The notes beneath the pieces were generated by a model. It searched no databases and had not been told where the DNA came from. It worked only from the letters and a program-made list of their open reading frames with translations. Below are positions 16,347-25,035 of a stretch of 64,000 bases of DNA, piece by piece (position 1 is the first letter of the stretch; the number at the start of each line of letters is the position of its first letter). The stretch lies in the NCBI RefSeq assembly GCF_002814235.1, contig NZ_PHSU01000006.1, positions 22,140 through 86,139 on the forward strand. The letters are read 5' to 3'. Position numbers and translations under genes: made by a program. This stretch comes from Pseudomonas sp. QS1027 (lineage in GTDB: Bacteria; Pseudomonadota; Gammaproteobacteria; Pseudomonadales; Pseudomonadaceae).

Positions 16347-17246
16347 ATGAATGAATCAACCGTTAAAAATAATAAGATCTACCTTTCGGTGCTCGGCTTA
16401 CTTTCGATGAGTTCGGTCCCTTCACTGGCCCGGGCAGATGATGGAATCGCCAGCTATGCACTGGATGTGACTGCGAAAGTGGCCTCTGACGTGCGTAACA
16501 GAGGGACCTCTGATTCGCTGAATGGTCCTGGTGCGAGAGTTTCTTTCACGCTTGCACATGAAAGTGGTCTGGTCGCCCTTGCCGAGTTTACAACGGTGAG
16601 CGATAAGGAGTATTTGAACAGCGACGGATACAATGTGCTCTTGGGCGGCGGTTATCGATTTGGCGACCCTGACGCTGGGCATTACGGCTTGGGCCTCGCG
16701 GCCGAATTTTTTCCAGGTGGCAAGTATCAGGCTCCGAGTCGTTTTGATTTTGAAAATTTTGTGCCGACCGATGAGCGAACGACTAATTACAATGGTCAGT
16801 TTGCAGTTCTGGAGTTGGGTTATGGTGCGCTGGAGGCACGGATTGCAACGGTTATTTCTAAAACCTATCGCGGTACTAATACTTCAGGGGTGTGTGGCAC
16901 TATGTTGCAATACATGAGCGATCCCACGGATGCCTTGAAGTGCTATGCCCGGGGAGACCGTAACTCACGGGGTAGCATGTTGTATGATCTGGACTATAAG
17001 TACGAGCTGATGTCGGCAACCACCTTGAAACTGCATGCGGGCTATCAACAGATCAAGAATTTTTCCGAAGCCAGTTTTTATGATTATGGTGTGGGCGTTG
17101 TCCATCGGTTTTTGGGATTTGACTGGGGGTTGGACTGGGTCTCACCCAGGACGCGAGTGAGGGCGCTGTTCATTGCGCAAGATGGCGATCATGAACGAGC
17201 GACGGACGAGAACAAGTGGGTACTTTCCGTTTCCCGTCATTTTTGA
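16347..17246 (+). CDS. TorF-like putative outer-membrane porin (copy 1)
   Basis: A 299-residue protein with an N-terminal signal peptide (IYLSVLGLLSMSSVPSLARA) and a beta-barrel pattern ending in VLSVSRHF, a terminal Phe typical of outer-membrane barrels. ALDVTAKVASDVRNRGTSDS and LAHESGLVALAEF match the TorF/Gcw_chp family of putative porins. AAGGG lies 7 nt before the ATG at 16347. It is closely similar along its whole length to the protein at 25036-25917 (shared SKTYRGTN, YARGD-NSRGS, FDWGLDWV), so one was duplicated from the other. Probable role: diffusion of the cluster's substrate across the outer membrane. Confidence 0.82.
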   Translation: MNESTVKNNKIYLSVLGLLSMSSVPSLARADDGIASYALDVTAKVASDVRNRGTSDSLNGPGARVSFTLAHESGLVALAEFTTVSDKEYLNSDGYNVLLGGGYRFGDPDAGHYGLGLAAEFFPGGKYQAPSRFDFENFVPTDERTTNYNGQFAVLELGYGALEARIATVISKTYRGTNTSGVCGTMLQYMSDPTDALKCYARGDRNSRGSMLYDLDYKYELMSATTLKLHAGYQQIKNFSEASFYDYGVGVVHRFLGFDWGLDWVSPRTRVRALFIAQDGDHERATDENKWVLSVSRHF

Positions 17247-17272
17247 GTTTTCCGCGAACGCTATAAAGCAAG

Positions 17273-17316
17273 GCCTCCATCCCCCTGCACGGACGTGTGT
17301 TTGCGAGGGTGGAGGC
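17273..17316. terminator. Terminator-like hairpin between convergent porin and AraC genes
   Basis: GCCTCCATCCC (from 17273) pairs with GGGTGGAGGC (17307-17316) with one bulged T; a TTACTTAATT stretch follows. It lies between a plus-strand gene ending at 17246 and a minus-strand gene ending at 17336, so it may serve both. Confidence 0.6.
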
Positions 17317-17335
17317 GTTACTTAATTAACCCATC

Positions 17336-18355
17336 TCAAGCGATGGCTTGTCTGGGGCTATGTCCGGTCCATCGCTTGAAGGCTCTGCGAAAGTTGTGAG
17401 CGTCGCTGAACCCGACTTCATAGGCAATTTCATCCAGTGTCAGTCGTGGATTGCTCAACAGGGACAGTGCGCGGTTTTTGCGTAAATCATCCAGTACGGC
17501 CTGGTAAGACACGCCGTGCTCCGTCAGCCGACGACGCAATGTGCGATCACTCATGCAGAGTTGCGAGGCGACGGATGATAGGCTAATAGTATGACGCAAG
17601 TCACGTCGTACAATTCGCTCTATCGATTCGATAAATTCGCTTTCGTTGGAGTTTTGCTGTTCGTTCATTTGCAGCAACTCCATGACCTGCCGATTGCTCA
17701 GCGAATCATGGGTGGCGATGGGTTTGTTTGCCCAACGGGCGTCACACGTGAAGGTATTGTCTTTTTGATCAAAGCGTATCGGGCATTTGAACAGTTGTTC
17801 GTATTGAGCTGCATAGGCAGGTCTTGGATGGCTCAGTTCAATGGATGCGGGCGTGAACTCTTCACCCAGGAGTGCGCGTGCGATATTCAGGAAAACCCCA
17901 AAGGCTTCTTCAACTAGAAACGTCTGGATGTCGGGTTCGTGAAAACTGCAGATAACCCTGATTGAAAAACTCCCGGCGTTCTCGATTTTTTCAAAGTTCA
18001 ACAACGCCCCTGTATGTTTTTGCATGGCGATGCCCAATTCGATGGCGCTCTCCAATGTTGCACTGGTCAACATGGCGTAACCCACCAGGCCCATGGAGGC
18101 AATACTCTCATGGGCACTCATGTCCAGGCCCAGGCTGCGATTGCGGCCTTTGGTCATGTCCAAGGCGCGTTTGATCATCAAGGAGGCCTGCCGAAAAGAC
18201 ACACGACTTTGCGGATTGGATAGATCTGCAACATCAAAGCCTAGTCCGATGCACAGCCGGCTCGCGTCAATCCCCAGATCAGCGCTCACGTCAGCCAGAC
18301 TGCGCAGGAGGTTCACTTGTAATTCAGCCGTTGCGTAGCGAGTTGATCCGATCAT
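17336..18355 (-). CDS. AraC-family regulator with Arabinose_bd-type domain
   Basis: About 339 residues from the Met at 18355, preceded by AGAGG at suitable spacing; a longer frame opens at 18469 with atypical sequence. Domains: N-terminal ligand-binding region (LLRSLADVSADLGIDASRLCIGLGFD through SMGLVGYAMLTSATLESAIELG), then AraC double helix-turn-helix (LCMSDRTLRRRLTEHGVSY; LTLDEIAYEVGFSDAHNFRRAFKRWTGHSP). It closely parallels the regulator at 10346. It sits between the first porin and an MFS/aldehyde dehydrogenase/PLP-enzyme group on the same strand, whose expression it may control. Confidence 0.88.
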   Translation of the reverse strand: MIGSTRYATAELQVNLLRSLADVSADLGIDASRLCIGLGFDVADLSNPQSRVSFRQASLMIKRALDMTKGRNRSLGLDMSAHESIASMGLVGYAMLTSATLESAIELGIAMQKHTGALLNFEKIENAGSFSIRVICSFHEPDIQTFLVEEAFGVFLNIARALLGEEFTPASIELSHPRPAYAAQYEQLFKCPIRFDQKDNTFTCDARWANKPIATHDSLSNRQVMELLQMNEQQNSNESEFIESIERIVRRDLRHTISLSSVASQLCMSDRTLRRRLTEHGVSYQAVLDDLRKNRALSLLSNPRLTLDEIAYEVGFSDAHNFRRAFKRWTGHSPRQAIA

Positions 18356-18648
18356 TTGCAGTAACCTCTTTTTATTTGAAAGGGAGGTTTTTTTGTCTGT
18401 CTGACGGTTCCTTCGGGCGTCGGGGAAACGCATTCGGGAAGAGGATTCGAGTGATCTCCCTTTGTCCACCTGAACCTGGGCGCCGGCTTGGCGCTCAAGG
18501 TGGTTTTTTAAGCCGCAGAATGATTAAGACATGATCGTCTGGACTATTCAATGGGGGGAGTGGAGGGCGCTGCAAATGTTTCTGTTGTGTTAAAGGTGCA
18601 GACCAGATGCGGCCTGGCGGTCAATTGACCGTCGGACCGCTGTGGTGC

Positions 18649-19860
18649 TCAGGTTCGATGCGTCAGGGTCCCAGTATCGGCGTGAGGTACTGTTGCGTAT
18701 GAATTGACGGGTAGCGCTGATCGAAGCGAAAGCCAGACGAAGGGCATCGTAAACGCAATGCCCAGGCCCAGTCCGCATGCGAACTGAATAGCACCGAGTT
18801 GTGAGAACAGCGAGCCCGCGACAGCAGTACCCAACCCGGCTCCCAGGAAGGTGATAACGACTGTTCGTGCGATCAGTGACCCATCTGGATCAACGTCTGA
18901 AAGCAGTCCGCTGAGGAATGGAATGATGATGAAAAATGCGGTATTCATCATCACTTGGCTCAAGAAAAAGGACCACGCGTCTCCTTCCAGGAAAAACCAG
19001 ATAATCGAACCGGCCAGTACTAACTGAGCAAACCAGATAATGCTAAGTCTGTGATTGTGGCAGCCGCGGATGGACGGCACGATTGCGCCGGCAAACCCCA
19101 GCAACGACGAAATCGATAGCAGCATGCCGGTCGTAACGGCGGTCAGCCCGGCGTGGCTTCCGACGATCGTGGACACGGCCCACTGAGACGCCTGAACGCC
19201 ATAGATGAGGACCGTGCAGACCCATACGCTCAACACCAGTTTTCTCGGTGGTTTAACGCCTCTGGATACCTGGACTACGGTATGAGTGAGTTTTCCGATC
19301 GTGGTTATCCACGGCGCAATCATCAGGGCGACGCCAGTCAGCAAGAGAAACAGCCAGCGGCTCAGCCAGCTTTCCGGCAGATTCGAGATCATGACCAAGA
19401 CGCTACCGTTTATCGCGCCCGCAATCAGGTTGATCTTGCCCCACAACCGATCGGTCCCAACGCGTTGGGAGATGGCTGATCCGACAATGACAAACAATGC
19501 ACCTTCGCATAAGCCGGTCAGACCTCGTGCGATACAGACGCCAATCACCGTCGTCGCCATTGCACTGAAGAGCTGGCCGGTAATGATGCCCACTATGCCG
19601 ATGAGCGTGAAAGTGCCTGCTGTTCGCGTAATCCATCGTGGAAGCAGCGCGCAACTTATGGCGATCCCCAGTATTTCGACGCCCGCCATTTGCGTGGCAA
19701 CGCTCTCGTCCAACTGAAACCTGAGCATGACCGAGGCCACTAGAAAAGGTGTCAGGCTCAGTCCTGCGGTGGCGAGGGAATACGCAAGCGCCAGTCGGAT
19801 CACTGCGACTCCGCGTAATTCAGAGCGCAAGGTGGATAATACAGCCGAGGCCGATGACAT
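18649..19860 (-). CDS. MFS transporter
   Basis: A 403-residue major-facilitator protein with about 12 hydrophobic segments and a central loop near residue 200 (SRGVKPPRK). It has an ARGLTGLCEGALF segment that recurs as VRALAGLTEGLLL in the MFS part of the fusion protein at 30370, so the two carriers are related. A strong GAGGTGATT Shine-Dalgarno precedes the ATG. It is followed on the same strand by an AraC regulator and preceded, 38 nt away, by an aldehyde dehydrogenase. Likely moves the pathway substrate or a product across the inner membrane; direction and compound unknown. Confidence 0.85.
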   Translation of the reverse strand: MSSASAVLSTLRSELRGVAVIRLALAYSLATAGLSLTPFLVASVMLRFQLDESVATQMAGVEILGIAISCALLPRWITRTAGTFTLIGIVGIITGQLFSAMATTVIGVCIARGLTGLCEGALFVIVGSAISQRVGTDRLWGKINLIAGAINGSVLVMISNLPESWLSRWLFLLLTGVALMIAPWITTIGKLTHTVVQVSRGVKPPRKLVLSVWVCTVLIYGVQASQWAVSTIVGSHAGLTAVTTGMLLSISSLLGFAGAIVPSIRGCHNHRLSIIWFAQLVLAGSIIWFFLEGDAWSFFLSQVMMNTAFFIIIPFLSGLLSDVDPDGSLIARTVVITFLGAGLGTAVAGSLFSQLGAIQFACGLGLGIAFTMPFVWLSLRSALPVNSYATVPHADTGTLTHRT

Positions 19861-19898
19861 TGAATCACCTCATTTTTGTTTTTAGGGAGAGGGGCTTG

Positions 19899-21335
19899 TT
19901 ACTGGCCGAGCATCAAGCGGGTCACTAGGCGCGTCATGGTTCCGTAGGGGGCCGAGACCTTGTCGGACATGTTGAAGCGGCTCAGCTTGAACACGCCCCT
20001 GGCATGGGACAGGCGAACAAAACCCTCATACCCGTGATAGGCACCGGTCCCGCTATTACCGACACCACCAAAAGGAAGGTCATCCTGGGTTGCGTGCAGC
20101 ATCGTGCCGTTGATCGTCACCCCGCCGGAGCGAGTCTGTTCAAGCAATTGATCCACGAAGGCGTTGCTGTTCGAAAAACCATAGAGCGCAAGAGGTTTAG
20201 GGCGAGCGTTGATAAAGGCGATGGCTTGCTCGAGGTTGTCGTATGCGATGACGGGTAACAGTGGCCCGAAGATTTCTTCGAGCATCACATCCGCCTCCAG
20301 GGGCACGTTGGTCAGAATGGTCGGGGGGATCTTGCGTTCATCTGTCCTGCCCAGCGTGCCGTTCTGCCAGATCCTGGCCCCGCCAGCGCCTGCCTGATCA
20401 ATCATCTTCATCAGGCGATCATAGTGTCTTGGCGAGATAATCGAGGTGTAGTCCTTGTTTCCTTCGATACTCGGATACAGCTGTTTCGCAGCGTCCAACC
20501 ACTCGGCGGCGAAGGTGTCCACAAGGTGACGTGGGACCATGACATAGTCGGGGGCTACACAGGTTTGGCCAGCGTTGAAGAGTTTGCCTATCGCAACCAG
20601 TCGTGCAGCTTTCTTCAAGGGGAAATCAGCACCGATCACCACCGGCGACTTACCTCCTAGCTCAAGTGTCACAGGTGTCAGGTTACGTGCGGCGGCAGCC
20701 ATGACATACCGCCCCACATTCGTTGACCCGGTGAACAGCAAGTGATCGAAGGCCAACTCACAGAACCGGCCGGCCAGCGCGGCATCGCCGATAACCACCG
20801 TGACCTGCTCGGCGGGAAAGATTTCGGCGAGCAGGCGTTTGAGCAACTCGCCGGTCCGAGGCGTCAGCTCCGATGGTTTGAGCATCACCCGGTTGCCGGC
20901 CGCCAGCGCTTCCATAAGCGGGACCAGTGTCAATGTCAGCGGGTAATTCCAGGGAGCCAGAATGCCCACTACGCCTAAAGGCTGATACATGACACGTGCA
21001 GTGGCTGGCTTGAACGCCATGCCCACCTTGCGCTTGCTGGGCCGCATCCAGGTTTTGAGGTGGGAGCGGATATGTTTGATGCCGTTGACAATAGGCATCA
21101 ATTCACTGAGTTTGGTTTCAGCGAACGACCGGTTGCCGAAGTCTGCACAGACTGTCTCGATGAGCACATCATGATTGGTTTTAATCAACTGCAATAAGGC
21201 CTCCAGCGCTGCGATGCGCTGCTTGTAGGTGGGGGCGCCGTGTACGCGCACAGCTTGTTGCTGCGCATCGAAAAGTGCAGTGAGCTCGTCGGTGTTGCTG
21301 ATCGATGGAAGTGTAATGCTTGCTGGGTGGTTCAT
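19899..21335 (-). CDS. Coniferyl-aldehyde-dehydrogenase-type aldehyde dehydrogenase
   Basis: A 478-residue enzyme with close fit to the coniferyl aldehyde dehydrogenase (CalB) family: WMRPSKRKVG, LAPWNYPLTLTLVPLMEALAAGN, FTGSTNVGR, general base Glu225 (TLELGGKSP), catalytic Cys259 (FNAGQTCVAPDY) and NGTMLHATQDDLPFGGVGNSG. The family also includes enzymes acting on long-chain aldehydes, so lignin-type specificity should not be assumed; no other phenylpropanoid gene is nearby. AAGGAA precedes the ATG. It is probably co-transcribed with the PLP enzyme upstream (62-nt gap) and the MFS carrier downstream (38-nt gap). Confidence 0.9.
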   Translation of the reverse strand: MNHPASITLPSISNTDELTALFDAQQQAVRVHGAPTYKQRIAALEALLQLIKTNHDVLIETVCADFGNRSFAETKLSELMPIVNGIKHIRSHLKTWMRPSKRKVGMAFKPATARVMYQPLGVVGILAPWNYPLTLTLVPLMEALAAGNRVMLKPSELTPRTGELLKRLLAEIFPAEQVTVVIGDAALAGRFCELAFDHLLFTGSTNVGRYVMAAAARNLTPVTLELGGKSPVVIGADFPLKKAARLVAIGKLFNAGQTCVAPDYVMVPRHLVDTFAAEWLDAAKQLYPSIEGNKDYTSIISPRHYDRLMKMIDQAGAGGARIWQNGTLGRTDERKIPPTILTNVPLEADVMLEEIFGPLLPVIAYDNLEQAIAFINARPKPLALYGFSNSNAFVDQLLEQTRSGGVTINGTMLHATQDDLPFGGVGNSGTGAYHGYEGFVRLSHARGVFKLSRFNMSDKVSAPYGTMTRLVTRLMLGQ

Positions 21336-21397
21336 TACTTTATGTTCCTTTGGCGCAGTGCCTTGAGGACGGAGAAGGAGGGGCTGGCTCGATGCGG

Positions 21398-22624
21398 TCA
21401 GAAAAAGCTCTTGCCTTCACCACGATAAGTAAGGACACGATCCACCACTCGCCCGTTGCGGATCAGTAGCAGTTCGTTGAATCGCTCGCAGAGCTCGCCG
21501 GCTTTGGCATGACGGAACAAGACGGGGTCGCCGATCTTTACCGCCGACGCCATGGGGTGACGCAAGGGGGTCTGCACCTCGCCAGCGGCCTCGTTGTCAA
21601 TCAAGGTGCAGTCAGTCGGCAACCAGGGTTTGGGCAAGCGATCTTTGCCGGCCGGCCCTGAGGCGATGTAGCCGCCCCCGGAGCAGACCATCACACCGTC
21701 GTCCTGGGTCCGCGTGACGGTCAGGGCAAATCCGGCGCAAGGGAGCAGTTCAAAAGTTTGGTAGTGATCGAATAACGTGGGGGCATAGAGCCCGGAACCG
21801 GCTGCCAATTCAGTGACCGATGAATCATCGCGGGTGCTTTCGAAACTGCCTGTTCCGCCGCCGTTTACAAAGCGCAAGGTATGCCCAGCGTCCAGTAGAG
21901 CCGTGACAACGTTCTGTCGCCGTGCGTTAACTTCCCGAATGGACCTTCGCTTGAGATAGCGGATAATTGCATTCTTCAGCGCTTGCCCCGGCACATCGTC
22001 CATCAGGCCGGCGATTTGTCCTTCATAGCCCATGAGTCCTTCAAGCACTACGCCTCGGCGCTCGGCAATCTGGTTGGCCAATTTCAGGGCTGTCGCAACG
22101 TCATTGATGGGCGAGCGGTGCACGCCAAAATAAAGCCCTGGGAAATCGGAAGACATGTCCAGATCGATGGACAGCGGAATGACGATATCTTCGCTCAGCG
22201 CTATTTCGTTAATGGTGACGACTTGTGCCAGGTTGTCGACCATCAGGGTGATTGATCGCCCCCTGCGCAGTTGGGCAGTCACCTTTAAAATGTCCCGGAC
22301 GTCTACGGTGGGGTAGGCCACGACAATATCGTCGAACCCCTGACTGGCCAGCCAGGCGGCTTCCGCCGCGGAGTAGCACAGTAGGCCTTTCATGAATGGA
22401 CCCGCCTCCATGATCGTGCGAATCATTTCCACAGAGCGCACCGATTTCGTCACCAGGCGTACAGGGAGGTGGCCTGCACGCAACCTCAAACGCTCCAGAT
22501 TGATCAATAAATGGTCCAGGTCAATGAAGGCCGCGGGCAGCTGATAGTCAGCCAAAATCCCACGGTAGTAGTTGTAATTTCTGGCCGGGCCCGCGAGGGG
22601 AAGTTTTGTTTCTACGCAGCTCAT
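21398..22624 (-). CDS. Fold-type III PLP enzyme, D-threonine aldolase / amino-acid deaminase-like
   Basis: A 408-residue protein of the alanine-racemase-N/DSD1 group. The PLP lysine is Lys60 in VRLVTKSVRS; the SIDLDMSSDFPGLYFGVHRSP, VNGGGTGSFEST and GSGLYAPTLFDHY segments line the PLP site and match D-threonine aldolase/D-serine dehydratase-like enzymes. The ATG at 22624 has GGAAAG upstream and fits the family length; an in-frame start at 22726 is unlikely. These enzymes cleave beta-hydroxy-D-amino acids to an amino acid plus an aldehyde, or deaminate them. The adjacent aldehyde dehydrogenase would oxidise a released aldehyde, so aldol-type cleavage is attractive. Confidence 0.85.
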   Translation of the reverse strand: MSCVETKLPLAGPARNYNYYRGILADYQLPAAFIDLDHLLINLERLRLRAGHLPVRLVTKSVRSVEMIRTIMEAGPFMKGLLCYSAAEAAWLASQGFDDIVVAYPTVDVRDILKVTAQLRRGRSITLMVDNLAQVVTINEIALSEDIVIPLSIDLDMSSDFPGLYFGVHRSPINDVATALKLANQIAERRGVVLEGLMGYEGQIAGLMDDVPGQALKNAIIRYLKRRSIREVNARRQNVVTALLDAGHTLRFVNGGGTGSFESTRDDSSVTELAAGSGLYAPTLFDHYQTFELLPCAGFALTVTRTQDDGVMVCSGGGYIASGPAGKDRLPKPWLPTDCTLIDNEAAGEVQTPLRHPMASAVKIGDPVLFRHAKAGELCERFNELLLIRNGRVVDRVLTYRGEGKSFF

Positions 22625-22870
22625 GGGCTTTCCGCTGGGGTCATCAGATAAAGGATTGGGCAACTCGCCTCGTTTTGATGAGAGTAATCGGCGGATGGGG
22701 ACTGAAAAAGGGTGGGGCGGGACCATCTAGGGGTCCGAAAAGGCCACAATCGCCAGGATATGAGCATGGCCTGCATGGACTCCAAACTGGCCTCAAGACG
22801 ATGCCCGGGGGGTAGATCAAGCTCATACACTTGAGGCGTCGAGAACGTCTTGAGTCGAGGAGCGTCATCA

Positions 22871-23668
22871 ATGAAATATGCGTTGATTACTGGAGCATCC
22901 AGAGGCATTGGAGCAGAGTTTGCTAAGTTGTTCGCTCGGGATGGCGTCGGCGTTATTCTGTGTTCCAGTCCGCGTGGTTTGGATGAGCTGCAGGCGTTGG
23001 TGGTGGAGCTCAAGTCGGTATTTAGCGTTGAGGCTTACGGACTTTGCCAGGACCTGTCTTTGCCTGGTGCGGCCGCAGCACTTATCGCGCAAGTCAATGA
23101 ATTGGGTTTGCCCATCGAGTACTTGGTGAACAATGCAGGCGTTGGCATCGTCGGCATTGAGTTCCAGGGTTACGACCAGGCTCAAATGACGGCGATGCTT
23201 CAACTTAACGTCGTGACCCTTTCTGAGCTGACGTTGCATTACGTCAAGCAAATGCTTCCCCGCGGACGGGGGCGGATCCTCAATCTTAGCGCGGCGTCGG
23301 GCTATATCGTTCCCCATGGACTGGAAACGGGGTATGCCGCATCAAAGTCTTATGTCATCAGCCTGTCCGAGGCGCTCTCGTGCGATTTGCGCGGCACGGG
23401 CGTGACCTGTACCCATGTCGCTCCCAGTGCAACGAAAACCAGTTTTTTCTTTGATGCGGGCCTGGTTGATGATCGTCGGCTCGCCAAGTTGGGTTACAGC
23501 CAACCTGACGAGGTTGCTCGAGCGGGATATGAAGCCATGCTCGCAGGACGGACGTCTGCGGTGCCGGGGTTGAGCAATAAAATCATCATTTGGCTCGCCC
23601 GTATTTCACCTTCAAAATTATTGACCGGGATCATTTCCGCTTATGTCGTTACACGGAAATTGGAGTGA
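22871..23668 (+). CDS. Short-chain dehydrogenase/reductase
   Basis: A 265-residue SDR with GASRGIG at 8-14, NNAG at 87-90 and catalytic Ser143-Tyr155-Lys159 (SAASG; YAASK). The start at 22871 is chosen for the GAGGAGC 8 nt upstream. The C-terminal hydrophobic segment (KIIIWLARISPSKLLTGIISAYV) resembles the DltE/acylreductase-like SDRs that act on lipophilic substrates. It diverges from the PLP enzyme across a 246-nt shared promoter region and converges with the TetR gene. Probable alcohol/ketone interconversion in the same pathway. Confidence 0.88.
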   Translation: MKYALITGASRGIGAEFAKLFARDGVGVILCSSPRGLDELQALVVELKSVFSVEAYGLCQDLSLPGAAAALIAQVNELGLPIEYLVNNAGVGIVGIEFQGYDQAQMTAMLQLNVVTLSELTLHYVKQMLPRGRGRILNLSAASGYIVPHGLETGYAASKSYVISLSEALSCDLRGTGVTCTHVAPSATKTSFFFDAGLVDDRRLAKLGYSQPDEVARAGYEAMLAGRTSAVPGLSNKIIIWLARISPSKLLTGIISAYVVTRKLE

Positions 23669-23745
23669 GCATCCGGTCAGCCATGAGATGACCAGGCCCG
23701 GCGTTTTTTGAGCCTGGGCCGATTCAGGCCTGGGATCTGCCGACG

Positions 23746-24423
23746 TCATGTCGTCCCCTCGGCAGGAACAATGCGGTCCAGATGGCTGGCAATCATCGCG
23801 GCGACCATGGCGCACACGTGTTGAGGGTCCAAAGACTCGTCGAATAACAGTTCGACCGTCGCATGGATCATCTCGACCACAACGCGGGCGACGGTGAAAA
23901 GCGTTTGCGGATCGGCGAGCGGGAAGGCCGCGGCCATGGCTTGAGCTTGTGCACTGGCGACTCGTCGGTGAGAGTCGAGTCTTACATGCTCCAGCACCGG
24001 TACCGCTCGAAGCCCCTTGAGAATCCACATCCCGCCCAAGGTGGCGTGGGTCACCCGATAAGTATCCAGGATCAGATCCGCGAGGGCCCGCTCCAATACC
24101 TGCGGGGAGCTGGTCAGCAGCTCCTGGGTGATCCAGTGGTCGATTCGTTCGTTTTGTTTCTCCAGCAACCGATCGCCCAGAACGCTCAGCAGCGCATATT
24201 TATTCGGGAAATATCGGTAGAGCGCTGGCGGGGTAAGGCCCGCGCGTTCACACACCAGGTTCGTTGACAAGCGCTCTATCCCGACATCGCAAAGGGTTTG
24301 AGCCGTCGCCGCGAGAATTCGCTCGTAGGTTTCGGTTGCCCGCTGTTGCGCAGGAAGTTTCTTGGGTTCCGGTGCTCCCTCGCCGGTGACGGAGGGGGAG
24401 GTTTGGATCTTGAGCTTAGCCAT
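23746..24423 (-). CDS. TetR/AcrR-family transcriptional regulator
   Basis: A 225-residue regulator. The N-terminal helix-turn-helix lies near residues 46-72 (GIERLSTNLVCERAGLTPPALYRYFPNKYAL), followed by an all-helical ligand domain. The ATG at 24423 has AAGGG upstream; an in-frame extension to 24486 is less likely. It is transcribed divergently from the eight-gene operon starting at 24583, and the gap holds a 20-bp quasi-palindrome, the usual arrangement for a repressor controlling itself and a divergent operon. Its ligand is presumably the operon's substrate or an intermediate. Confidence 0.92.
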   Translation of the reverse strand: MAKLKIQTSPSVTGEGAPEPKKLPAQQRATETYERILAATAQTLCDVGIERLSTNLVCERAGLTPPALYRYFPNKYALLSVLGDRLLEKQNERIDHWITQELLTSSPQVLERALADLILDTYRVTHATLGGMWILKGLRAVPVLEHVRLDSHRRVASAQAQAMAAAFPLADPQTLFTVARVVVEMIHATVELLFDESLDPQHVCAMVAAMIASHLDRIVPAEGTT

Positions 24424-24488
24424 GAGCACCCTTACGAGAAATGAGAGGCAAGAATAGCAGGGTAAAAAAACAGTTGATTCGCTCATAA

Positions 24489-24508
24489 ATGATAGCTATA
24501 ACTATCGT
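24489..24508. promoter_or_regulatory. Quasi-palindromic TetR-type operator
   Basis: ATGATAGCTATAACTATCGT is nearly self-complementary (GATAG/CTATC arms around TATA, with mismatches at two symmetric pairs). A third half-site ACTATC follows at 24518, 17 nt after the one at 24501. It lies 66 nt from the TetR start and 75 nt from the DUF2147 start, so binding could block both promoters. Confidence 0.65.
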
Positions 24509-24582
24509 GTAGCGATGACTATCATAACTGATGCGTCGTTTGTGTGACGGTCTTTCTAAAACAAAAAATAAAGGGCACGACT

Positions 24583-25008
24583 ATGAACGCACGGAAATTG
24601 CTCCTCCTTTCTCTCGTTTTAATGGGCTGCGCCAATAGCTTTGCGGCGGCGGGTCCTTTGGAGGCCAAAGGACTTTGGCTCACCGCGGAGAAGGATGCGG
24701 TTATCAAGCTTGACGATTGTGCAACCCAGGCCGGCGCCATTTGTGGGCAGGTCGTCTGGGTGAAGGACATCAGCTCGACCAGCAACGATTGTGGTGTTCG
24801 GATCATGCAGTTGGATCGTTATGAGAAGGACGCCTGGCGCGATGGGTGGGTTTACGACCCTCGCGATCACAAAAAATACAAAGGCGTCGTTCGGGTCAAG
24901 GAAGGACATCTCAACGTCAGGGCATTCGTCGGCACCGAAATTCTGGGCCAGACGGAGCAATTCGAACGTATCGACACACTGCCTCCTACTCCGGTTTGCA
25001 AATTGTAA
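24583..25008 (+). CDS. DUF2147-family secreted protein
   Basis: A 141-residue exported protein; the start at 24583 has AAGGG upstream. The N-terminus (KLLLLSLVLMGCANSFAAA) could be cleaved by signal peptidase I after AAA or lipidated at Cys in LMGC. The mature part matches DUF2147: GLWLTAEKDAVIKLDDC, GQVVWV, GWVYDPRDHKKYKGVV, ending in the family's short C-terminal strand (TPVC). DUF2147 proteins are small lipocalin-like beta proteins with no defined function; one may bind a hydrophobic ligand. It is the first gene of the operon, 27 nt before the porin, consistent with envelope handling of the substrate. Confidence 0.82.
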   Translation: MNARKLLLLSLVLMGCANSFAAAGPLEAKGLWLTAEKDAVIKLDDCATQAGAICGQVVWVKDISSTSNDCGVRIMQLDRYEKDAWRDGWVYDPRDHKKYKGVVRVKEGHLNVRAFVGTEILGQTEQFERIDTLPPTPVCKL

Positions 25009-25035
25009 ACCTGACCTTCTTTGTGGGAGAGCTTC

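Noticed and set aside
19899..21335. Lignin/coniferyl alcohol pathway from the coniferyl aldehyde dehydrogenase similarity
   Set aside because: No feruloyl-CoA synthetase, vanillin dehydrogenase or demethylase is in the window; family membership alone does not fix the substrate.
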